Positions 53,217 through 62,310 of a stretch of 64,000 nucleotides of DNA are shown here, piece after piece (the stretch's first letter is position 1; each line of letters starts with the position of its first letter). The translations under genes were made by a program, and so were the position numbers. Origin of the DNA: Adenophora triphylla var. japonica (lineage: Eukaryota; Streptophyta; Magnoliopsida; Asterales; Campanulaceae); the NCBI GenBank assembly GCA_022495995.1, contig JAFEMH010001238.1:317501-381500 (forward strand), read 5' to 3'. A model generated the notes under the pieces. The model saw only the letters and a list, made by a program, of their open reading frames with translations, searched no databases and was not told the DNA's origin.

Positions 53217-55100
53217 GAAGGCGGTTTCCCCGTTTTTGAGGTATTGGAAGATCTGGTTGTACCATGGCTCATTGATGGGCTTGGCCTCTGGTTCGATACC
53301 GCAGCAGTAGGCAGGAATTTCCTTTCGTCTGACTTTGAAGGGCTTGATTGCTTTTCCCTCGGGATTTCCACAAGTGAAGCCAAAGTGGCTAAGGCGTCTG
53401 CAAACCGATTTTGGTCTCTTGGTAAGTAGTGGAAGGTGACCTCTTCAAATTGTGTGATGAGGTCCTCCATGTAGGCGTGGTAATTTTGCAGGCCTGGGTC
53501 TATTGTTTTCCACTTGTTGGAAACTTGGTTGATGATCAGGGCTGAGTCCCCATAGACCTCGAGTTTCTGGATGTTCCTTTTGAGTGCGACCTCTAGTCCG
53601 GCGGCGCAAGCTTCGTATTCGGCGACATTGTTGGTTACCTCGAAATTTAGCTTTATGGCGATTGGGGTGTGCTCGTCCTTGGGGTCGACCAAGAGCATAC
53701 CGATGCCATTTCCTTTTTTGTTGGCTGCTCCGTCGAAGAACAGTTGCCATCGATTTTTGCCTTCGAGTGCGAAGATTCCTTCATCTGGAAATTGTGGTTC
53801 AGGGCCTCGAGCCTCGTCGGTTGGGAAGTCAGCCAGCTGTTCGGCCATTGCCCGTCCCTTGATTGACTTTTGGTTCAGGTACTTGATTTCAAATTCCGCT
53901 AGGAAGAAAGACCATTTCGCGAGCCTCATTGAAAGAGATGGTTTGTCGAAGAGGTATTTGACTGGGTCCATTTTGGAAATCAAGTACACCGTGTGCGACT
54001 GCATGTAGTGTCGTAATTTTCCGACGACCCATACTAGAGCTGTGTAGGTTTTCTCAAGGGCTGAGTAGTTGAGTTCGCTGCCTTGAAACTTTCGAATGAC
54101 GAAGTAGATGGCGTTCTCGACTCGTGACTCTTTCTTTTCTTGACAGAGCATGGCTCCGACTGCGGTGTCGGTCACAGTTAGGTATAGCAACAGTGGCTTC
54201 TCCTCGTGGGGAGGACAGAGAATCGAAGGACTCACAAGGTACGCCTTTATTTCTTCAAAGGCATTTTGGCATTCTGAGTTCCATTCGACATCGGCATTCT
54301 TCTTCATTAGTTTGAAGATTGGCTCGCACATGGAGGTTAACTGATTAACGAAGCGGCTGATATACTGCAGGCAGCCCATAAAGCTTTTCACCTCTGTTTG
54401 AGTTTGCGGTGGTCTCATTTCGATAATGGTCTTGATCTTTTGAGGATCAACCTCGATGCCTCGCTCGGTGACCATGTATCCTAAGACTTTGCCACGGCTG
54501 GCCCCAAAAGTGCACTTGGATGGGTTTAACCTCATCGAGTGTTTCCGGAGGCGGTCGAAGAACTTTCTTAGGTCCGTGAGGTGTTGTCCATCTGATCCCT
54601 TTGAGTGGATGATCATGTCATCGACGTACACTTCGATCTCTTTGTGGATCGTGGAAGAGGGTGGTTGCTGCCCGTTGGTAGGTAGCCCCAGCATTCTTTA
54701 GTCTGAACGGCATCACTGTGTAGCAGTAGGTTCCCCAGGGGGTTGTGAAGGCTGTTTATTCTTGATATTCTTCGGCCATCTTGATTTGATTGTAACCGGC
54801 AAACCCGTCCACGAAGGACTTGACCTCAAAATTGGCTTTAGTGTCTACCAACATGTCGATATTTGGTAGTGGAAAATCGTCCTTGGGACTTGCTTTGTTG
54901 AGATCTCGGAAGTCCACACAGCAGCGCACTTTTCCGTTGGCCTTGGTGATCGTGACTATGTTGGAGAGCCATGTAGGGTACTCGATCACCCTGATGAAGC
55001 CGACGTGGAGCATCTTCTCGATCTCTTCCTTGACTTGTAAAGACCATTCTGGCTTGATTCGGCGTAGCTTTTGCTTAATGGGCTTAGCCTCGGGATTCAA
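53213..55100 (-). pseudogene. Element 4 reverse transcriptase, RNase H and second RNase H
   Basis: RT N-part (55100-54756): MNPEAKPIKQKLRRIKPEWS, VRCCVDFRDLNKASPKDDF, SFVDGFAGYNQIKMA (catalytic Asp of motif A; usual DGYSGYNQI). A stop at 54756 and a frame change near 54695 break it. C-part (54694-53213): YVDDMIIHSKGSDGQHL (YxDD catalytic site), YMVTERGIEVDPQKI, SFMGCLQYISRFVNQL, then RNase H ELNYSALEKTYTALVWVVG. A second RNase H follows: LFFDGAANKKGNGIGMLL, NNVAEYEACAAGLEVAL, VYGDSALIINQV, YLPRDQNRFADALATLAS, keeping D-E-D-D. A dual RNase H is a hallmark of Tat elements. Confidence 0.9.
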
Positions 55101-55133
55101 GGGGATCCGATGTTCTACTATGTTTGGATCTAA

Positions 55134-55946
55134 TCAGGGCATGTCTCGGTAAGACCAAGCTAACACGTCCACGAACTCTTTGAGCAGTGCAGTCAATGCG
55201 TTTTGCTTTGTGCCGGTGAAGAAACTTCCGATTTGCGTCTCTTTTAGCTCTTCAGCAGTTCCCAAATTCACTTTGGTTAAAACCTCCTCGGCAGCTTGGG
55301 CCCGGTTTTTCTCTCGTTTGACAACATGCTTAAAGATGTGCTTAATGTATTGTTCGTTTAATGTGTCTGCTTCTTTATCAAGTGAATCGTTATTAACTGT
55401 TTGTGTGTTAGTTAATTTATCAGTTGTTAAAGATGCAATGAGAGGATACTCGGAAAGATCGAAGCATTCATTAAGAGCATACGGGAATACATTATTGGCA
55501 ATGAGTTCGTAATCTTCTGGCGTGAGGCCATTAGATGACTCGAAAGACTCGAATTCAAAGATAATGGACTCAGGATGGGTTTTGACACTGGACTCTAGGA
55601 CTCGAGGGGTCAGACCAAGTTGTTCGATCATGTCCTTCTTGCTGGCGGTAGGTCCGGAGAAGGTGGCCCAATTATTGAGTGGCAATGGGTTTGATAGGAG
55701 GCGGGGGTTGAAAGGCTTTGTGTTGCCGCTCCCGATCATGGCTATCATAGAGTTATCAGAAACAAAATCGATTAGGTCTGGCACCTCGATTTCTTCACTG
55801 AAGAGCTGGTGGAGCAGGGGCTCGTTCCAAGAATTGTCTGTGGAGTCTTCCGCTCTTGTCTTGGGCATTGCTAGCTCGAATGCAGACTCATCCCACTTGT
55901 TGGAGGCAGGGGTGTTGACAGAGAGTTTTTCGAGTTCTTCTGCCAA
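55134..55946 (-). pseudogene. Element 4 protease-RT linker
   Basis: 270-aa open segment MAEELEKLSVNTPASNKWDE to FVDVLAWSYRDMP, ending in TAG (55134) just before the RT start. Contains DLIDFVSDNSMIAMIGSG, LTPEDYELIANNVFPYALNE and VNLGTAEELKETQIGSFFTG. The VDVLAWSYRDMPGL motif directly precedes RT in plant Gypsy elements. The acidic linker has no known enzyme activity; part of it is all that remains at the deletion joint in element 1. Confidence 0.75.
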
Positions 55947-57376
55947 AGTGGGGGTTTTCCGAACCAGAATTCATTGTGAATAGTGGTGGTCGTGGGTCCC
56001 GGCAGAGTTGGTGCATCGAGAAATGCTCTTCTGACGGGATTTGGCTTGAGGCCTCTGAATCTTGCCAGGTTCCGCTGGAGCTTGTCCATGGTTGTCGGCC
56101 AGCTTTGTCTGGCGTTGATCAACTCTGTTCCCTTTTCTGTGTCTTCATTAAAGCTGTTGGCTTTCTTTGTGAAGTACGTGGTCATGTCGAAGCTGTAAGG
56201 GCTGAGATTGAAGATTGCGTGCAAGCCTCTTTTGCTATTGGCGGAGCGTTTCCGTGCAGCTTTTCTATCTTCCGCAGCGTCTTCGGGAGTAGGAATGTAT
56301 CCCAGGCCATGGGGGGTATTTTGCTCTTTGATATTGATGATTTGTTGGGTACCCTGATGGCATTTTCCCAAACCAAGCCCCGGGATGTAGTTCATGCGCT
56401 TCATCATTTTCATCGAGTGAGGGATCTGGTCCCAGATCAAAGGCAGGTCTATGTGGCACACCTGGGCTTTCGGGCTTTCGATTGTGAATCCTGTCAGCAT
56501 CATGCCGTCATTGTCGTGTTTGATCTCTAGGACTGGGACGCCGTTTGTGTCGGTCCCTTTAGTAACTATGCTATCACCGTAGATGATGGTAAGGTCTGTT
56601 CCTTGGATGAACTTTACGCACTGGTGGAGGGTGGATGCCACCCCATTGATCTGGTGTAGCCAAGGGCATCCCAAGATGACAGTGAAAGTGATCGGGATGT
56701 CGATGACTTGGAAGTCGGTCGGGACCATCTGCTTTCTGAACCATAGGTTCAAGGTGGCTATTCCCAAGACTGAGCGAGACATTGAGTCGTATGCCTTGAT
56801 TGCCTGAGTTGAGGGTTTCAGATCAGTTGTCTTGATCCCTAGCAAATCCATCATTTTGGATGGGAGGACATTCATGGCTGATCCCCCATCTACCAAGACC
56901 CGAGGGAGACGGAGCTCGTCAAGTTGAACTGTAATGTATAGAGGCTCATTGTGGTCAGCCCCAAATTTTGGGAGGTCGAGCTCCGTGAAAGTGATGATGT
57001 TGTTGTAATGAACATTGCCGATCATCTGAACCGCTTCATCAGGTGTCACGGTGATGGGAACCATGGTCTGGGCCAGGCTTTCTTCCAGCTTGAGTTTGTG
57101 CGGGTAAGATGAAGTGAGTAGGGACCAGAGTGAGATGTTAGCCTGAGTACGCTTAAGCTGAGTTAAGACAGGATCTTCAGCCTTCGGGTTAAGGGTTTCG
57201 GCTTCTTTGGCGTAGGGCCCCTTTTCAGTTCGTGGCTCAGGTATGGCTGGCCGTTGAGGATTAGTCGGGATTTGACCGAAACGTGTAAAACATTCACCTC
57301 TGGCTTTGCTGCTTTGCTCGTCTCTCCTATTTCTGTAATGAGAGGGCCTTGGTTGGCGAAGGGCCATACTGCGCAT
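55871..57376 (-). pseudogene. Element 4 aspartic protease region with G-patch-like motif
   Basis: 501-aa open frame. Protease site PRVLVDGGSAMNVLPSKMM (D-G-G-S-A, a common plant variant of DSGA) near residue 160, FQVIDIPITFTVILGCPWLH further on. Residues around 305-320 (MKRMNYIPGLGLGKCHQG) resemble a G-patch, an RNA-protein binding motif found in the protease region of some Tat polyproteins. Ends in NPVRRAFLDAPTLPGPTTTT, matching element 1. It cleaves the Gag-Pol polyprotein in the particle. A frame change links it to the linker at 55946. Confidence 0.8.
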
Positions 57377-58200
57377 TTCAGTTCGTTTACCGTCATTGCT
57401 TTTGTTGAAGCGTCAACAGTGGCTTTGAGATCTTCCCATGACAGGGGTTGAGGTATCTGGGCCCTCGGGCCGTTGGTGGCGGTGCGGAGCTCGTCCCAGC
57501 TGATCATGGAGCAAACATTGTCGTGGCCTTGCGCAGAGCTAGGCTGAGGAGATTTCTTTGGAGTAGATGACGTAGTAGTCAAACTTTCTGATGGTTCTCA
57601 GGGTTCCGACGTAGGGTCGCCGGATTCGTATCTCTTCTTCAGTTTTTTTTTAGAAGAGGGTTTCTTCTTTCTTCGAGGGCGATCATCGTTCATTTCATCT
57701 TGGAAATCCCTTTCCAGACAGCAGTGCAGTCACCGACGTCCCACCAGATGTGTTCGTTGTTCGGCGGTGGTATCGGGACCTCGGGATGTTGGCCAGGACA
57801 TGTCTTTCCCCGGGGGGTCTTGTGGCTTTATGTCGAAACTGCATGGCTCGTATGAGGGCAACAGATTGACTTCCGGGAGACCATGAGAGATGTTAGAAGC
57901 TGCAGGAGCAGGCATGTCTTTGGAAGCCCCAGGTGGTTGGGGGGTGGTTAATGTTCCGAAGTGGTGCATGGCACCTTCGATCCAGGCTTGTTGTTCGCCT
58001 TGGCGTTTCTCAAGAGCCATGAGGACTTGCCAAACTTCCTCCATTGTTGGGAAATTTCTCGGGGGTAAGGTCCCGTTTTCCTCGCTGTTATCCACTGACA
58101 TGGCCATGAGGAGTTGAAGGACTGTCCTGGTGGCTGTACTGGAAAAGATGTCGGACCTTGCGGCTTTGACACTAGAGAGGCGGCTCCCGGGTATTCTCAA
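57163..58200 (-). pseudogene. Element 4 gag N-terminal remnant
   Basis: 58200-57730 (MRIPGSRLSSVKAARSDIFS, EEVWQVLMALEKRQGEQQAW) and 57582-57163 (MISWDELRTATNGPRAQIPQ, PLSWEDLKATVDASTKAMTV). The gag core and zinc knuckle present in elements 1 and 2 are missing; sequence runs from N-terminal material straight to the protease, implying an internal deletion. MISWDE resembles the MISWEE start of element 1 gag. Confidence 0.65.
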
Positions 58201-59429
58201 CCACTCTCAGTTCGCTGGAGGGGGGTGACGGGCAAGGTTTAGACATGGGAAGGCCTCTCGTGATAAAAAGGGGGAAAGCTCACGTGACATGCAGTTTCTG
58301 CTTTTTATTTCTGATTTTTTTTGTTGTTTTAATTTACTTGAAATAGTGTTTTCTCAGAGTCCTGGGTAGGTTGGAAAAGATTGCTCTTCTTTTTCGCAAC
58401 TATGCTAGATCCTGGGTCAATGGAGACCGTCTGTGAGGCTATAAGCCCCTCGTTTTGCACCTGTATTTCGACATCCAGGGGTGGACAGCCCTGGGCGAGG
58501 GTCCTATAGAGCAAGCGGTTTCCACCGGCCTAAAAGAAAAACCGAACCTAAGGACCGAGCCTGTCATGTTCATTTTAATGCGTTAGCCATGTGAATAGTG
58601 AGCCGAGCCGGCACCTTGAGTCAAGATCGGGTCAAGAGTTCGGCATGACCTCTCTTTACCTTGCTTGTGCAAGGGATCTGTGACGTTAGGCGTTGGCTGG
58701 GTCATATCGTCATGTCTGACGTATTAAAGGCTTGATGACATGGTGTCACGTGAGCATGGATGTATATCTGAGACGGAACATCGTCTGGGTGTAGCTTCGA
58801 AAAATCAAGATCAGGTCAATATTTTAGCATGACCTTTCATCGCTTTGCTTGCGCAAGGGATCTTGAGTTCCGAGCTTCGACTCAGAAAAATGGCCGGCGT
58901 GGGATATGTATCCAGGCTGTATGACACGGACTGGGTAAAAACCAACCGGGTCTGGACAGAGTGACTCAAACGTGCAGGGTTGACGCTTGGCTAGGATAGG
59001 ATGTTTGGAATGATCCCGTGCGCATCCAAGAGGCCTAGGAAGACCAAACGGACTGCAACTGAGACCACTTTGGGTTGAGGGTTGTAGTGTGCAGTGTATC
59101 CGAGGCAGCAGTGCGCGTAGCGTGCGGTGTACCGAGGCAGCAATGTGAGTAGCGTGCGGTGTACCGAGGCAGCAGTGCGAGTAGTGTGCGGTCTCTAAAA
59201 TTCTTTTTCTGAGTAAAACAAAAGTTTTTGAAGAATTTTAAATGTATGTACACAGATGTATATTGATGCATTTTTTTGTATTTTTTTTTTTATAAAATAA
59301 AAAAGTAAAGCACATGCACACACACACAACAGTTAAAGAAAGGGGTAAAATGAAAGTTTGACCCTCATCATTGTTTTAGAAAAAAAAATCTTTTGTTTTT
59401 GTTTAAAAGTTTTTTTTTAAAACAAAACT
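58201..59429 (-). other. Element 4 5' leader
   Basis: 58369-58553 matches the element 1 leader block 29484-29663. Repeated CAAGATCGGGTCAAGAGTTC/CAAGATCAGGTCAATATTTT phrases near 58622 and 58807. Three copies of a 36-bp-class repeat (GTGCGGTGTACCGAGGCAGC) at about 59089-59190. No protein. Confidence 0.55.
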
Positions 59430-59448
59430 GTCCCCAGCGGAGTCGCCA
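59430..59448 (-). other. Primer binding site of element 4
   Basis: Plus GTCCCCAGCGGAGTCGCCA, identical to element 1; two bases from the LTR. Confidence 0.85.
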
Positions 59449-59450
59449 AC

Positions 59451-60839
59451 TGAAAAAGCCCGGATCCGAGAGGCAGCGCGATCGCGCCCCGGCATCTGGT
59501 ATTTCCCGCTTTGCGGCATTTTGTTGTGTTGGAGGAGGTGTCTCGCTGTGTGTTGCTTTGTAGAGTCGCCACACCGCCAAAACATTGAAAAAGGGCATCA
59601 GTTTAAAAATAAACTGTCTTTTATGTGATGAGATTTTGAGTTCGGAGGTCAGATGACTCCTCGGGAAGAGAATATTAGAGCTCACCCGAGTAGCCTCGTA
59701 AAAATGAGTCTTTCGATACCCCTTCTTTCTTTAAAATGTTGTGTGTGTGTGTGCTTTTAAAAATGCATGTTGTGTCGGATCTCTACATTGTACATTGCTT
59801 ATTGAAATGTATTGAAATAGTGTAGGAAGGAAGCCTTACCAATGTTGGTTCATGTCTGTCTTCCGCAGGGGAATAGTGTTTGAGGATGGAATAGTGTTCC
59901 GGGACGGACCTGGTTTGCTTCGGGATGAGTCGGTTGTCTGCGGACAGAGTTTCGGCGTGCGTTGGGAACGCAGGGATCACTCGGGCAGAGGTACGGCGTG
60001 CGTTGGGATGGCAGGGGTCACTCGGGCAGAGGTTCGGCGTGCGTTGGGATCGCAGGGATCGTTTGGGCAGAGGTTCGGCATGGGTCGGAATCGCCGGTTT
60101 GACTCGGAAAGAGCCGGGATGCCTCGGGAAAGACCAGGCAAGGCCTCGGAGTACCACGAGGGGCCTCAGAGTACCTCGAGAGTGCCTCAGGGCAGCGCGG
60201 GAGCATCGCCAGAGCGCTCGGAAAGGCTTCGGAGCACCACAAGGGAGCTCTGAAGGCCTCGGGAGGAACCGAAAGGGACCGGGATTGCCCCGAAGGGTCT
60301 TAGAGGGGTGCCTGAAGGCTGGGGGGAGAGGAGAGTAGAGGGAGATGTGTGAAATAAGGGAGGGGGAGCCCTCTATTTATAGTCCACATATTTGTGCAAG
60401 AAGGTCCGTACGGACCTTCCATGAAATCCAAGATTTTGGTTTTCCTCGATTTGAGGGAATAATGTGGACTTTAAGAGGATTCTGAAATGATGGTGTCTGG
60501 TAACAAGAAGGTCCGTACGGACATCCTTGTATGCAGAAAGGTCCGTACGGACCTCCAAGGTATTCCAGTAATTATGACTTCCTGGATTTGGGGAAATAAG
60601 GTGGACTTTAAGAGGATTCAGTAATTATGATAATAAAGAGGTCCGTACGGACCATCTCTGTTTTTTTGCATAATTCCTCAAATGTCCTTTTGTCTTTTTT
60701 TGTTCCAGAAAGACCCCCCTTGGTTTGGTTGGTGATTTTGTGGTTTTTGAGGGTTATAGGTATTCGAGACTGCGTTTGTGTGAGTCTGCGGTATTTCCCG
60801 TGTGTTCGGAAGAGGGTGATCCAGATTGGGGTACTTACA
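59451..60839 (-). mobile_element. Element 4 5' LTR
   Basis: 1389 bp, TGAAAAAGCCCGG to GGGGTACTTACA. Minus-strand TATA (plus CTATTTATA, 60373-60381). Palindromes at 60403-60416, 60510-60523, 60540-60553 and 60640-60653, the nearest core 25 bp from TATA. GAGTCGCCAC at 59563-59572. GTTCGGAGGTCAG block at about 59641. Tandem GTTCGGCGTGCGTTGGGA repeats 59945-60090. It lies within an LTR of the element 2 family (from 60840). Confidence 0.92.
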
Positions 60840-61732
60840 CTTTCCACCCAATTCGAAGATCGGTCTTGCCAATTGATTATTATCAACCAAACAATATATA
60901 AATAAGAAAACCCTAATTAATTTCTTAATTAGGAATGTCGGATTGTATGCTTCGAGATCACCTCCATGGATTGAAGGGACTCTAGGCTAATCCTTTTGAT
61001 AGGATTACACCACTCTAAAAGTCAATAGAGAGAGATTGAGAAGAAGAGAATAAAAGTATATGAGTTTACCTTGTGTTTGGGGAGTATTTGATTTAGAACG
61101 TGGTTCTAAGGTGTCTTCTCGGTCGAGAAATGATTCGGGCAGAGTTCCGCCTTGATTTTAGGATTGAGGCTTGATGTTCGTCAATCAACAAGGTTGATGG
61201 ACGAATTTGGGAGTTGTTTGTGAGTGATATGAAGGAATCTTTCGGTGAGAGAAACCATCAAATTGTGTGTGTTGTGTATTTTCGATCGGGGATCGGGGAC
61301 CTCTGAAATACTGAAAGCTATCAGGTATTTATAGGGGTTTAAGAGGTGGATGAATGACTTGGTCACCAAGATTAGAAGACTCAAGTGGATTGGGACTCTT
61401 TCCATGGAAGCTTCCAGAACCCTCTAGACAGTAGAGACCCGGATTAGATGATATTTATCAAGAAAAGAGGTTGAAACGGAGAATGAAAGTGATCATGCAC
61501 ATTCTGCAGAGGGGTTTTCTCGCGCGAGACACGCTTGTTTCGCGCGGAAAAACTAGTCAATTGACCATTTTGCCCTCTTCAGTTATTCTGTTAGTCAGTT
61601 AGGTCCAAAACTAATGAGGTTAGTTAGAAACTTAACAAAATATGACGAAACTGATATGCTTTCATCAAAACATATAAGAGAGGCAAAGAGTAGTGTAATC
61701 ATGAATTATTGGTTCAGAATGGGGTGTCTACA
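60840..61732 (-). mobile_element. Element 6 3' LTR, partial
   Basis: Matches 30970-31857. TATA (minus) at 61333-61325. Palindromes TCTCGCGCGAGA (61518-61529) and TTTCGCGCGGAA (61538-61549), 20 bp apart. Confidence 0.88.
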
Positions 61733-62021
61733 GAGCCCCTCGGCGACAAGTCTTATGGAAGAAGTCATGTCGTCGATAGAAAAGGCATCATTCTGAACAC
61801 TGGAATGGTCGTGCCGCATGGCTGCCTACGTATCTCTATTGAAGAATCAGACCAAAAAGTAGTTCGACTCTAAAACACGAAAAGGCTGCTTTAGGTATTT
61901 TGAAAACCATTTTTAAAATCGAAGGGGGATTTTTTTTTTGAAAAGGTAAAATCATACTGAGGAATAAAAGACTTGACCCAATTCCATTGATACCTTTTTT
62001 TGTTGATGAAGTTGTTGAAGT

Positions 62022-62310
62022 GTGCCACCCGAGGTTACTGACGTAGCTAAGGTTGCCGTTGTTGCTGAGGTCACGAACTTTGTTGTCATTGCTGCTGTCA
62101 CAGACTTTATTGTGGTTGCCGAGGTCACGAACTTGAAGTTTCCTGCCGTCACAAACTTTGTTGGTGTTGCCGAGGTCACGGACTTGAAGTTTGCTGCCAT
62201 CACAGACTTTTTTAATGTTGCCAAGGTCACGGACTTGAAGTTTTCTACCATCACAAACTTTGCTGATGTCGTCGAGGTCACGGACTTTGAAGTTTGCTGC
62301 CGTCATAGAC
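62022..62310. repeat. Tandem repeats of element 6
   Basis: Degenerate 24-57-bp spaced GAGGTCACGGACTTGAAGTT units, related to the 51-bp array in element 2 but fewer and more diverged. Confidence 0.8.

Larger units (their letters stand above)
49270..60839 (-). mobile_element. Element 4: Tat-type Ty3/Gypsy retrotransposon, 3' end missing
   Basis: 5' LTR 59451-60839 with primer site 59430-59448 (minus strand), leader, gag N-terminus, protease, RT, RNase H, second RNase H and integrase in order on the minus strand, then the antisense DUF7745-like pseudogene. At 49270 it meets the 3' LTR of element 5; its PMD gene, tandem repeats and 3' LTR are not found. A dual RNase H and antisense ORF place it in the Tat lineage. 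Confidence 0.88.

Noticed and set aside
53571..54008. Plus-strand ORF opposite the element 4 RNase H
   Set aside because: Shadow of a strongly supported pol frame.
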